Assembly: GCA_949130495.1 (NCBI GenBank)
Contig: OX422214.1
Location: forward strand, 251,414,187 to 251,478,186
Direction: 5' to 3'
Length of the DNA: 64,000 bases
Origin: Sambucus nigra
Lineage: Eukaryota > Streptophyta > Magnoliopsida > Dipsacales > Adoxaceae
The notes beneath the pieces are model-generated. The model was not told the origin of the DNA. It did not search any database and worked only from the letters and a program-made list of their open reading frames with translations. Shown here piece by piece: positions 46,023 to 56,979 of the stretch. Positions within the stretch are counted from its first letter, which is position 1. The number at the start of each line of letters is the position of its first letter. Both the position numbers and the translations under genes were made by a program.

Positions 46023-47060
46023 CTAAAAGTATAACTTCTTGTGATTGGTTGTGTTCCAGGCTCTTGGTATCTCCTTGACCTCCAACATTTCCAAGTGATG
46101 TTATCCTTGAAGGTCGTCCCTGATTACTCTTAAGGTTCCTTCCCCGTTTGGTCCCAGCTTGCCATCTGATGGTCTCACGGCACTGTCGAGGACTTTCCTT
46201 AGGACGTAATCTCCTATTAGAAACTTCCTCGGGTTTACTTTTTTATTGTACTACCTAGCTAGCCGTTATTGGTAGGAAGCCAACTTGATCATGGCCTACT
46301 CTCTCCGTTGGTTTGCTAAGTCAAGTTCAGTGCGTAAGGCATCATCATTAAGGCCTTGATCAACCAAAGAGGACCTCATGATGGGGATACCTGCTTCCAG
46401 TGGGATGATAGCTTCCATCTCGTATGCGAAAGAGAATGGTGATTCCCCACTTGGTATCCTCGGGGAGGTGCAGTATGCCGACAGAATATGAGGGATCTTA
46501 TCCACCTAGACACCCTTGCCTCTTTCCAACCACTTTTTTAGTCCATCGAGCGTGGTTTCAATTGGAGGTCTCTACTTGTCTATTACTTTGGGGATACGCC
46601 ACAGAACTGAAGTGGTGCATGATACCATGTTCATCATAAAAACCTTAAAATAAACTACTTTCAAATTGTATACCGTTGTCGCTGATGATAGTCCTTGGTA
46701 CCCCAAAGTGTGTTATGATGTTTCTCCAATGAACCTGGTCATATCTGAGTCACGAATAATTACTAGTGATTCTTCCTCTACCCATTTGGTGAAGTAATCT
46801 GTGCCTACCAGTAGATACTTTCAATTTCCAGATTCGGTAGGTAGTGGTCCCACTATGTCTAGCCCTCATTGCGTAAACGGCCATGGGCTTATCTGTGATT
46901 TCAGGTCGATGATGGGCTAGTGGATCATATGATAATGCTTTTGACACTTTTCACACTTACGAACGTAAGTGTCGACATCTTTCTACATATGAGGCTAACT
47001 GTAACCCTCCTTAATTGCTCAAAAGGCCAAAGATCTCCCTCCCACATAACAACGACAGAT
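46023..47060 (-). pseudogene. Tat B integrase
   Basis: Running leftward: GLDIVGPLPTESGN and TDYFTKWVEEESLV (46900-46780), FGVPRTIISDNGIQFESS (46720-46660), YPQSNRQVETSN (46600-46570), then IPSGESPFSFAYEMEAIIP (46460-46400) and the C-terminal region NKKVNPRKFLIGDYVLRKV, ending near 46023. The D-D-E residues are present (LDIVG, SDNG, QVETS). The wording of the core is that of Tat elements rather than the Ogre-type wording seen in Tat C. Stops (for example within WPFTQ*GLD) and frame changes inactivate it. Confidence 0.85.
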
Positions 47061-47800
47061 GCCCTCATGAAGTTTATTAAGTACTTGCTCGGTGTCATGT
47101 GGGTTGATGCACTGGAGATAAGGACCAGTGAATGACTTATTGTAGTGATTTCCTTCTAGGGAGAGATAAAAACGAGCAGCCTTGACCCTTACCTGTGGGG
47201 AAATATATTTCTCTATAGATAATTGATGATGGGATCCATCTAACTGGGGGCCTTATCTGTGAGGAGGGATTGCTCAGTTGCAAATGCCAGGTCAATACTT
47301 GGTTGCGCAATGAATTCTATTTGTATAGTTCTCCTTAGTTCAGAGTCAATTACTGAACTCAGGGCCGCTAAGGCATCGACATGACTGTTTTGCCCCCGAG
47401 GGAACTGTTGTATATCAAGTATCTTAAATTTTTCCATAAGTCCTCTTACCACAGTGAGGTAAGTTTCCATCCTATCATCTCTAGTGTTTAAGTCCCCGCT
47501 CACTTGCTTGGAAACTAGTTTGGAGTCACCGAATACTTGAAGGCACTTTGCCCCTAGCAGTTGGGCCTTGTACAAGCCAGCGATCAAAGCTTCGTACTCT
47601 TCTTTGTTATTGGAGGCCTCAAATCCTAATCTGATTCATTTCTCAATCACAGTGTCTTCTAGAGTGATGAGAATGATACCTATTCCTGACCCTTTATAAT
47701 TAGAGGCTCCATTAATGTATAAGGTTCATTCCTTAGACTATGCTTCCTCATTTGTTCACTACTTCGTTCCTAGTCGATTGACTGGTTGTTCCCTTATAAA
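47061..47800 (-). pseudogene. Tat B second RNase H and connector to the integrase
   Basis: Minus-strand 47587-47240 reads KAQLLGAKCLQVFGDSKLVS, then FPRGQNSHVDALAALSSV, the second half of the additional RNase H of Tat elements, with Asp in FGDS and HVDAL. The first half (47620-47800) is broken by stops. The stretch 47061-47239 corresponds to the zinc-binding integrase start, too decayed to read. Confidence 0.75.
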
Positions 47801-49164
47801 TTTAGCAATAAAGTCTACCTAGACTTGTCCCTTAATCGTTATTCTTGGTTGAAAGTGGATATTGAATATCTCAAGCTCTACCAACCACTTAAAGAGCCGT
47901 CTGGAGAGGTTGGATTTTTGTAAAATAACTTTGAGTGGGCAGGAAGTGATAACAGTTATTTAATAGGATTCAAAATAATTCTTCAACTTCCTCGAGGCGA
48001 TTACCAGCACATAGGCAAGTTTCTCCAAATCCAGGTATCATTATTCTGCATCCAGAAGTGTCTTGCTGCCATAATAAATTGGGTGATGGCCTCCTTCCTT
48101 TTCACATATTAGGGTGGAGCTTACAATGTGGTTTGATACTTCTAAGTAAAGGTACAGTGGGTCTCCATCATTTGGGATCACCAATAGGGGTTTCTTGCTA
48201 AGGTAGGATTTGATATCTTTCAAAGCTTGTGAGTAGTCATTGTTTTATGTGAGGCCTTTATTCTTCTTTAGGATTTGAAACAATGGTAGACAGCGTTTCG
48301 AAGAATTGAAGATGAAGCGATTGAGTATCGCAAGCATACCAGTCAGATTTTGGACATCTCGTAACATATGGGGAGGATGGACTCTAGTGATAGGATCGAT
48401 TTGATCTGGAATGGCCTCAATTCCCATTTTTACTGACTAAGATAGCCCAAGAAATTTCCTGATCGGACATCAAATGAACACTTACTCGCGTTAAGCTTCA
48501 TCTGATATTTCCTGACGATCTCAAAGTTTTTTTCTACGTCTGTGAGGTGGTCTCCTTTGTCATTCATTTTGACTAGCATATCGTCGATGTAGACCTCCAT
48601 AGTGTCTCCTATATGTCCTTTGAACATCTTGGTGACCAATCTTTAATAAGTTTCCCTTGCATTCTTTAAGCCGAACGGTATAACCTTGTAGTAATACAAC
48701 CGATTGGGGTTATAAAAAAATGTTTTATCTTAGTCAGGTCTGAATAAAGGAATATGATGGTAGCCAAAGTAGATGTCTAGGAATCTCATCCTTTTATGCG
48801 TCACTGTAGCATCAACCAACTGATCTATTTTAGGGAGAGGGAAGTTATCTTTGGGGCTTGCCCTATTGAGGTCCGTGAAATCGATACACACCCTCCAAAT
48901 GTCGTCGCTATTTCGTACCACCACTGGGTTAGACAACCATTTGGGGAACTAAACTTCCCTAATGTATCTTGCATCCAGTAGACTCCCTAATTCGTATTCT
49001 GCCTCTTTATCCTTCTTGAGGGTTGTTCGGTGGGCCATTTGGGTGATCATCTTGAAGGCCGGATCAACGTGCAAACGATGGCATGCTACATTAGGATGAA
49101 TCCCCAGCAGGTCATATGGTTCCCAAGAAAAAATATCTAGATAGATTTTGAGGAACGCAATCAA
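47801..49164 (-). pseudogene. Tat B reverse transcriptase and first RNase H
   Basis: Running leftward: LDIFSWEPYDLLGIHPNVAC (linker, 49164-48949), RVCIDFTDLNRASPKDNFPL, RFLDIYFGYHHI, then VEVYIDDMLVKM-type catalytic box (seen as MEVYIDDMLVKM near 48600), SKCSFDVRSGNFLGYL. After a frameshift near 48430 come GIEAIPDQIDPI and LLVIPNDGDPLYLYLEVSNH (RNase H start, 48223-48041). Stops follow. The RT active-site Asp pair is retained. Confidence 0.85.
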
Positions 49165-49903
49165 CTATATCTTCTCTTGATCGGTGAGTGTGGCCATGAT
49201 CAAAAATTTACTTTTTCGTAAGTTGTTGTCAGCCCCAACTTCTTTGGAGGGTAGACCCTGGTCTCCTCCAACCTTGGTCGACTGTTTTGTAGTTGTTATT
49301 TGGAGGGTAACCCCTATGGGGATTCCTCCTGAGTAACCTCTACCTCTTTCTTCTTTTCTTTCTTTAGGCGAATGGCTGCGATAAATCACTTTCTAGCTAT
49401 GGACTAATTGCAATAGATTTTGACCATGCCCTGATCAGTAACACACTTACACTTCTAGTAGTAAGTGAAAGGTACGACCTTTATGGCATGGAGCCATCTT
49501 CTGCCCAAAATGGCATGGTACGGGGACTCAATGTCCACTACTAAGAACTCAATTAGTTTTGATATGATTCATGCCCTAACTAGTAGGACTATCTTCCCTA
49601 GCGATATAGGGATCCTTCTTGTAAAGTCGACCAATAAAACTGTATCTTACTTAAGGTTGGTGACGTTCAACTTTAGTTTGTGGAACAAATCCAGATACAT
49701 CACTTCTGATGAACTCCCACGGTCGACAAGCATCTTTTCAATGTCCTAATTTGCAATTCGAAGGGTAATCACCAATGCATCGTGATGTGGGGTTTTGACC
49801 CCGACCAAATCCTCCTCGGCAAAAATGATATGCTTGGTGTAGTCGACGTCCTCTGGTCACTGACGTTTACCCGCCTGGGTTTTGGCGGGGTTAATCTAAA
49901 AAT
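49165..49903 (-). pseudogene. Tat B protease region, cut by Tat C
   Basis: Running leftward from 49903: FAEEDLVGVKTPHHDALVIT, then MLVDRGSSSEVMYLDLFHKL (protease active site D-R-G-S, 49740-49680) and ESPYHAILGRRWLHAIKVVP (49530-49480), followed by a Lys/Arg-rich linker. A stop separates the two first pieces. Tat C begins at 49909, right before this segment, so gag lies beyond the window. Confidence 0.8.
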
Positions 49904-49908
49904 CCTCG

Positions 49909-52019
49909 TGTGTCCATCCCCGATCCTCTTAGAGAGAGAGAGAAGAGAGGGGTCATCTCTGTGGTGAGAGGATCTTGGTCCCGCGCATCCCTCTCGGGAG
50001 TGCTTCGACCGTCGTCGGCGATGTGTAAGGAAAAAAATGTAGAGAGATGGAGCCGTCAGTCTATTTTACTCAAAATAGACAAAAGAAGGTGGATCCATCC
50101 TGAAGGACAACATCCAAAGACATACTGATACATACGAAACCAAAAATGATTCAAGTTGGGTTCGGAGGCTAAGTTACAGAATGGGAAGGTGTTAGGTACC
50201 CATTTCGCCCTTGCAGTCTCTCATGGATTGTTATTATTTTCCTCTATTTCCCCGTAATATGTGTGTGCACGTGTTTATGTAATGGAGATAGGAATCATTG
50301 ACTTGTATCGTGGAAGAGATAAAGCGAGTCATCCATAGGAACGTTTTTAAAAGTAATATTAGAAAATAGGATTTACGTGATTATCCTTGCGTTGATCGTT
50401 CTAATGGAACGATAACTCATGTGGAATAATATGCCACTAAGAATAAATATATGTATATGTAAATATATAAACCTAATAGAATTAAGTTAAAGAATTTAGA
50501 AAAAATAGAAAAATGGGAAAGAGTAGGACTCGAGTCTCGAGTTTTACCTCGAGACACATACGTAGCCGATAGAGGCATCAAAGTCCACATAGTTCGTATG
50601 CAAAACGAGGGGTGGTATTTATCCCATAAATCCAACCGGAGACTTCTCTTATATGTGTGTGTGTGTGTAAAAAAGTGTTTTAGTAATGGGAAAAGTGTGA
50701 GAATTCCCATTTGGAATTTATGAGCAAACCCCCTTTTCATATTTTTTTGAGTTTTATTTATTTAAAAATAAAAGATGTGCAATAATACTAAACCAAAAGT
50801 ATATTAGGATATGTGAGATGGAGAGAATAAAAGTGCTAAGTAATAAAAATAAGCTAAAGCGAATTTCGGAGAATTTGAAGAGAGAGTTGAGAAAGTTGGA
50901 CCTTGTTGAAGATCTTAAGCTTGATCTTGAATGTCGAAGAGAATCCCTTGCACTTGGGTGATGATGAAGAGTAGTAAATTCGAAAATTTTAATGAAAAAG
51001 ATGATGAAAAGTGAAGGTTGGAAAATTATTTGGATGTGGAAATCACGCTGACTTCGCGAGAGGTTTTTTGAGTTCACTGAGAGTGATGGATTTCAGATCT
51101 TGGGTTTCTTTGCAATGAGGTCAGGCCCTCCTTTTTATAGGATCAGGGCATTTCCGATCGACATAGGACTGGTCCTACCAATCGACAGGTGTTTTAGGCA
51201 CACTGCCGATAGGCAGGATTTGAAACCTGTTGTTCGGTAGTCTTTTTCAGGTTCCTTAAAAAAAATGGTCGTAAAATGCAAACCGTTGATACAAATCGCG
51301 CACGGGTTGAACCTCTAGAAAGGTACTTTAGAGAACTTCAAAAATCCTTTGGACTACTCCCGGGTCCAGGTGTTTTCTATGGGACAAATGTGGCTTGGAA
51401 ACGCTCGTCGGTCCTTTAGACGGGGGATCGTCGGACGCAAACGGATCATTCGTCTTCATGGAAATTCAGAATCGCACATGGGGTGAACCATTGGAAAGGT
51501 TATGAGATGTACTTTGACATTCCAAAGAGTTTGACTCAGTTTAGGGAGTTGACTTTGGTCAATTGGGGCCTGAAAGCGTTCGGTGGCTTTTCGGAGTAAA
51601 ATGGATCGTTCATCCATACCGTAAGTCATAATTGGGCCCAGAGCGGACCGTTGGGAAGGGGTTTTGGTACCTTTTGAAGATTCATTTATTCTTGGTCGAG
51701 CTGAAGAGTTGAGTTTGGTCAAACGGATCCTGGGAGCATCCGATGGCCTCTAGGTCAGGTTTCGAGGGAAAATGGGTCGTTCGCCTGCACCGTAAGTCAG
51801 AATCGCGCACATGATGGACCGTTGGAAAGGGGTTTCAGCGCCCTTTGAAAATTCAATCAGTCTCGTCGAGCTGAAGAGTTTGACTTTTGGTGAAACGGAG
51901 CCTTAGAGTGCTCGATGGCCTCAAGGTCAGTACCTGGGGTATGACTTAGGTTTATAGTGATGAAGGGAGGTGCTAGGCACCTAAGGAGAGGTTAGGGGTG
52001 CTAGAATGGGGTGTCTATA
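49909..52019 (-). repeat. 3' LTR of Tat C (about 2.1 kb)
   Basis: On the minus strand it begins TATAGACACCCCATTC (expected TGTAGACACCCC in Ogre-type LTRs, so TG has mutated) and ends GGGGATGGACACA next to Tat B sequence. It contains a tandem array of 160-176-bp units (51290-51940), a minus-strand TATA box CTATAAAAA at 51132-51140 preceded by a TCG palindrome cluster (51153-51226), and the block AAGGTGTTAGGTACCC at 50190. The right boundary was chosen from the start motif and lacks a clear polypurine tract, so it may shift. Confidence 0.6.
51290..51940. repeat. Four tandem copies of a 160-176-bp unit in the Tat C LTR
   Basis: The phrase AATCGCGCAC...GGACCGTTGGAAAGG recurs, diverged, starting at about 51294, 51470, 51630 and 51801, each followed by an AGAGTTTGACT-type and a GATGGCCT-type phrase. 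It lies upstream of the TATA box in LTR orientation. Confidence 0.75.
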
Positions 52020-52093
52020 GAGCCACTCGATGGGTGAGTTTGGAACAAGCGTTAGCCGTCGAATAGTTACCGCATAATGCCTTTGAAAGAGGA

Positions 52094-52350
52094 TGACCAA
52101 TTCAGAGGGTCGGGGCCGATTCTGAGGACCTGGGGATGAGGATGACCGATTCAGAGGGTCAAGGCCGATTCTGAGGACCTAAGGTGGCATACTGGGTATG
52201 GTCTAAAGGAAGTGACGATCAAAGATTTAGGTCAATTTCGAGGACCTAAAGTAATGTCGGGGGTGACCGATTCTACGAGTTGAAGCCAATTCTGAGGGCT
52301 TAAATTGAGATGGCCAATTCTACGGGTCGAAGCCAATTCTGAGGGATTAA
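52094..52350. repeat. Five tandem copies of a 45-55-bp unit
   Basis: Units of the form GATGACCGATTCAGAGGGTC...GCCGATTCTGAGGACCT start at about 52094, 52141, 52211, 52263 and 52309, with growing divergence. The array lies just inside the element from the LTR. Confidence 0.8.
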
Positions 52351-52609
52351 ATTGAGATGTTCTCGGGGAACACTGTCGGGGAAATTTCCTCGTGATTTTG
52401 ATTTGAGCTGGGGAGCTTCTTGCTGGGAAACTTTTGTATCATTTGGAGACTTTACGGGGGAACAGTTAATTTGAGGATATAAATTCCAATGGGGAAGTGA
52501 TTAGGTGGTCCAGGGTTTGGATGTTTCTCTCGGGGAAATTTGAGACTTTTAGGGAATAGGATATAACCTGAGGTTTAGGATACTTTAGGGGTGCTCTCGG
52601 GACGTTACC

Positions 52610-52626
52610 GGGGGGGGGGGGGGGGG
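52610..52626. repeat. Poly-G run (17 G)
   Basis: An uninterrupted run of 17 G. It could be real or a length-uncertain sequencing homopolymer. No gene is seen in the surrounding 52360-52800. Confidence 0.9.
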
Positions 52627-52802
52627 ATTCACTTGTCTTTTAAGAGTTCCGTCGGGAAAATAGGGGTTTCGCTTGAGGGAGTGTGAAATTTTCTTAGTGA
52701 AGATGTTTTAAATCCTCCTCGAGATTTTTAATAATTTTATGATAATTTTTCAGGGTTTTCTTGTATTTTCTGGGAGTTTTTGTATTAAAATTTAAGGGGG
52801 TG

Positions 52803-52938
52803 TCGGTCGACGTGGTGTGGAGGGTGACATTAGGCAGTGGCACGGAATTTTGGACTGTCTTGAGAAGGTGGAATGTTAGTGTCGATCGATATATGGGGGT
52901 ACAGTGTCGATCGGCATGACCCTTGGATTCCTATAAAA
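52803..52938 (+). promoter_or_regulatory. Probable promoter of the antisense PMD gene of Tat C
   Basis: TCG palindromes (GTCGGTCGACG, GTCGATCGATAT, GTCGATCGGCATG) at 52803-52915 are followed by TATAAAA at 52932-52938, 95 bp before the gene's ATG. The same order of elements is seen at the second antisense gene and in the LTR of this element. Confidence 0.6.
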
Positions 52939-53032
52939 GGGGGCGAGTTCCCCACATTTTTCACAGCTTCTTGCCTTCTCTCTTTCTGCGATTTTGTTCT
53001 GAAAATCGTTCTAACAATCCACAACCTAAAAA

Positions 53033-55169
53033 ATGGACGCTTTTATGAGCACTGCGGTACACAGAGAGTGGTTGGCTGTTGATGACTGGGCGAATGTGGA
53101 GTGGAGGGTCAGGGATCCTCTTGCTTTGGGAAGTGAGAACTCTTTTGATGCATTTGAGCGAGTTGTGGATGAGCGGACTTTACTGTGGGAGTCGTCGCGT
53201 CATCGCTCTTCTAGGGTGGTGAACCCTGGTGGTTATGTAAGTACAAAATGACTTTTGGCATTCCTTTTTTGGTGATTTCCTTTTTTTCTTGGATTTTGAC
53301 GAGGTTTTCCTTTGACAGTCTGATGTTTCTTTATCGACTATGCGTGCATGCGGGACGGCGGGGCTGAAGGATGTCTGGGAGCACCTTCCACGTTGGTGCG
53401 TTGGGTAGTATTGTCAGCAGGCTTTGGGAAGCTAGCATCTGTGCCGGATGAGATGCCTCGTTCGATGGCAGTTTTATGCGCTCTGGGGGAGAGGTGGTGG
53501 GACACTACCCACACCTTTCATTTTGGTTTTGGGGAGATGTCTGTAACTCCCATAGATGTGCAACATCTATTGGGGCTAGATTGTGATGGAGAGCAAACAA
53601 AGGTGGATCGCTCTTTGCGGGTGAGGTCAGAGTCGGTGCGGGCGACGCTAGGTGATGTGGGGAGGATAGTATCTGGGGGCTCCATTCGTTTGTCTCTGCT
53701 GAGGGATGTTTTGCTGAGTAGGGTGATTGATGTGAAGGAAGGGCTGTAGGTGAGGCAGAAGGCCCGAATGTTTATTTTTCTAGTGTTGGGGGGATTTCTG
53801 GTGGCGTCGAGCGGCGACGTTGTCCACTTGTGGTTTTTTCCACACTTGAGGATGTTTTTTAATATCCTCTCTATGATTGGGGGAGCCTGACTTTAGCAAC
53901 CCTTTATTTTTCTCTGGATGCATTTAGCCGGTGCTGCCGACAGACTTTTACTGGAGCCACGTATCTTCTTGAGGTATTCTTTAGTTTGCGCATTTTTCTT
54001 TCATGCATTCACATTTTCCTTGTGCGTCTCTTTTGATGGTGGATTCTTTTCTTTGGTAGACATGGTTCTATGAGGTGATTTGGTGCAATACCCAGCTAGT
54101 TGATTTGAAGGATGAGACTGTTGGGGACTTCTGTCGGTTGTATCGATCGCGTAAGGCCAATCGGCAGTCGAGGAAGTATCTTTCTCTAAAAGTTTTGCAT
54201 CAGGTCTTGAATGCCCTGACCATGATAGGGTAAGACTTTTTCCTTCTTCGGTCTTGGTCTTTGTGTTCTCTGATTCCCTATTGACTTATATCTGCTGGGG
54301 ATTTTTCAGGTGACCTTTTACCCTTGGGGGACGATTGTTCAAGACACGGGGACGACTAGGCTGAACGCGCAGATGAGGAATTTACTAGAGCATGAGGTTG
54401 GCCACTACTGGTATCTCGGGGAGAGGGTGGTATGACAAATTTCTAAATAGGAGGTGGTGGTGCCACCTGCGAGGCCCCCTATGTCTATGAGGCGAGAGAG
54501 AATGTTGTCAGAGGATGCGAGGATTGCAGGGATGATTGGCAAGTCCTATCAGTTGTATACCGACATCGCTATGCCGTATGATTATAGAACTTCGTGACGA
54601 GTTGGATGATGGTGCCTAACATATATGATGCCCTACCCTTCCCTCCTACGAGTTTGAGTCGGCTAGTGGGGTCCTCCCACGGCGATGGTGGTCCGTCGTC
54701 ATCTGCGACGGTGGTGACTCAGGAGGTTCCCTTTGTGCGATTGCATACCCCTTCCTACAACATTCATCGGGCTGATGGCGGGATGGTGCCTATGTTGCAT
54801 CGTCCTGATATGATGGACCCGAAGGAGTTAGGCTTGACAGAGGAGGTCCTTCGTCCTTTGGTTTACCTTTCTGTTCTTCTCTTTTGGTTTTTTTTCTTTG
54901 GTTTCTTTTTTATCTTCTCTTCTTGATACTGATTATGACTTTCCTTGTAGCAAGTCCGGGTGTTCACCACTTGGCTGCGGCACATTAGGGACTGGATATC
55001 TTTGAAGATTGCCCATATTCGATATGCGGTTCCTGTTCCTTCTTGCCTAGTGCCGTTAGCCTCATTCGGAAGGAGTCTGGTTCAGGTAGAGGTGGTGTGT
55101 CATCTCTCCGTAGGGGAAAGAGAGCGCGTCGTAGGGATGGGAGATCTTAGAGAGAGAGGGGAAGCGTAG
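53033..55169 (+). pseudogene. Intron-containing plant-mobile-domain (PMD) gene carried antisense in Tat C
   Basis: Starts at ATG 53033 (MDAFMSTAVHREWLAVDDWA). Exon 1 ends in frame at 53236; a canonical intron is 53237-53318. Exon 2 has the PMD signature ALGERWWDTTHTFHFGFGEM and VTPIDVQHLLGL (after a frameshift near 53400). Further introns by eye: about 53976-54058, 54230-54310 and 54861-54949, each with GT...AG. Exons between them read WFYEVIWCNTQLVDLKDE, VTFYPWGTIVQDTG, YWYLGERVV and MVPNIYDALPFPPTSLSRLV. The last exon, from 54950 (QVRVFTTWLRHIRDWISLK), ends at 55169. PMD proteins are known both as host genes and as transposon passengers; host members such as MAIL1 act in silencing and development. 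Stops and two frameshifts mark it as decayed. The gene is opposite to its element, so its introns would survive retrotransposition. Confidence 0.75.
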
Positions 55170-55734
55170 GTGAGAGAGAGAATTTGGGTTCGGGTTGAAT
55201 CCCGTTGTTTTTCTACTTTTCTTTATTTCCTGCAAAATTGATGTAACACGAAAAAATATCTATGCAATGCAATGGAGTTTTTTTATTATCTTATGTTAGT
55301 AATGAATGAATGCATGCATATGTACTTTTTACTTTACTGCTGAGACTGTAAAAAGAAATATTTTGAAATTTTGAAGGAAAGTTTAAAGTGAGATATTATA
55401 TAAAGATGGAAGGGGATTTTGAAATTCTCTTGAGAATATCAGTTTATTTTCACTAAGTTTTTTATTTTTGGATTTTGGCAAAAGAGGAAAAAGTTAAGTT
55501 TCTAAAAATAGGGGATTACCTATCGGCAATCCCCTTGTCCTGCCTATCGGCAGGTCAGTCCAGTCTAATCAATCAAGGCTTTTATTGGTACTCTCTTCAG
55601 CTTTTGGTAACCTGTGGGGCAGGATTCCCTCCGATTTCTGCAAGGGTTGCATCTCTTGTGAGGGTTTTCAAGTATAAAAAGGGTTAGGAGTGTTTTCATC
55701 ACACCTTCACATTCTAACTTTCTTATTCTGTTAG
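55170..55734 (+). promoter_or_regulatory. Intergenic stretch with probable promoter of the second antisense gene
   Basis: After the PMD gene there is 300 bp of AT-rich sequence (possible 3' UTR). A palindromic pair CCTATCGGCAATCC and GCCTATCGGCAGG lies at 55517-55554, and TATAAAAA at 55673-55680, 55 bp before the next ATG. The short open frame at 55475-55687 spans these sites and is not taken as a gene. Confidence 0.55.
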
Positions 55735-56979
55735 ATGACTCTCCCTGGTAGTGTTGAGTTTTCCAATTACCTCGAGACTTTGGAGGCGATGTGCTCCTAC
55801 AACATTGATTATGATGCTTTCAACATGTGTTGAGTCTCTTTATGACGTAATCGGCCCATAGAGTGGAATATATTAATGGAGTCGGTATAATTTTGGTACC
55901 CCGAAGACCATGTATTCTTCTTTGGCTTGGAAGAAGTCTGTATAACTTATGAGGAATTTTCTGTCATGTTGCTAGTAAATCCTAGTGTGGCAGCTGCTAT
56001 GCCTGATCTTTCCCGATCTTCCCGGGAGTTCTTGGCTAGACTTCTCTGCATCTCGCCCTCGACGGGTAGATCTTTGGTTACTACAGGAATGATTTCCCCT
56101 CCGACGGTGATGCAATTTATGCATTTGTAGGAGGTTAGTGATGCTGGATATGTCGGAGCCGTTGTTTTGGGCTTAGTATCAAAATTGCTGCTGGTGACTA
56201 GGGAACTCCTGGTGGACCCACAACTTGCAGCCATTACTTCGTTGATGTCATATCGTCACAATCCTACGGCGGTGATACTGGCAGAGACTTTGAATGGCCT
56301 GGATGCCTCGCGAGAAGGTCGTTTGGACTTTCTGAGGGGTAGCCCTGTGATGCTGTTCATTTGATTGTCTGAAAGATTCTGCCTGGTGACTCCCCCGAAA
56401 TATCCTTTGTCGGTTGTGCCCAACTTCTTTTTGTGCCATTTCATAAGTGTTGGACTGGATATCGAGAGCTAGGGGAACTAGTTTGTGGAGCATGGGGCTC
56501 TAAATCTACATTGGTCAGTGCCTTGGTGGGGACAGTTGTTGCCTTTTTTGGAGCTGGGGGAATACCCGTACGTTTGGTTTGTTGGTCTCAAACAGACCTT
56601 TTTCTATTTCCCTTGGCGACTTCTGCACAAATTTAGCTCGGAGTGGGTCGTGCCACCTCGGACACTAGATTTCTTTCCAGGAGAAGATTTGACAGAGCAT
56701 TTGCACATATGGCTTGGCTCTTTGTGGGAGAGTCGGCATCCGTCGACCCGTCCTTCTCAGTCTATTGGGAGAGTCTCGCACATCCTCGTGGATTATATGA
56801 AGTGGTTATGGAGAAGAGTAGTCAGCAAGATGTTGGTAGTGGAGACTGGACAAAGGTGGCTTGTTTTATCTTATACCATGGAGGGAGGTGTTGTTGCTGG
56901 TTCGAGCTTATCAGTCTATGGAGCGTCTGCAGCACTCTACTCAGGCAGGGGAAGCTTAGAGAGCCCAGGATGTAGATGA
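55735..56979 (+). pseudogene. DUF7745-like gene carried antisense in Tat C
   Basis: One frame runs from ATG 55735 (MTLPGSVEFSNYLETLEAMC) to the stop at 56977-56979, 415 codons. At least seven internal stops interrupt it (for example 55831, 55843, 56128, 56362). Conserved-looking parts are FWYPEDHVFFFGLEEVCITY near residues 55-75, LVDPQLAAITSLMSYRHNPT and AVILAETLNGL around residues 160-185, and FELGEYPYVW-like Trp/Phe-rich parts later (seen as LELGEYPYVWFVGLKQTFFY). The pattern of a FYDPxxxxFTF-like start, then an 'AI...NP...LAET' segment, is that of the plant DUF7745 family, often found in retroelements; the function is unknown. No intron is evident. Identification is from memory of the family pattern and should be confirmed by profile search. 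Confidence 0.55.

Larger units (their letters stand above)
35100..49908 (-). mobile_element. Tat B: Tat-lineage element on the minus strand with an antisense + strand gene
   Basis: The integrase, RNase H, RT and protease run leftward from 49903 to 46023. Beyond them, on the + strand, lies a homologue of the Tat A antisense ORF (35263-45243), split by a pol-less sirevirus-like insertion. The right side is interrupted by Tat C at 49909, so gag and the 5' LTR lie beyond the window. The 3' LTR was not found at the left end, where CACTA-like sequence occurs, so that end is deleted or rearranged. Confidence 0.75.

Noticed and set aside
49909..52019. Solo LTR instead of a 3' LTR of Tat C
   Set aside because: The left flank CCTCG is not repeated to the right of 52019, and Ogre-type interior with pol follows in the right orientation.
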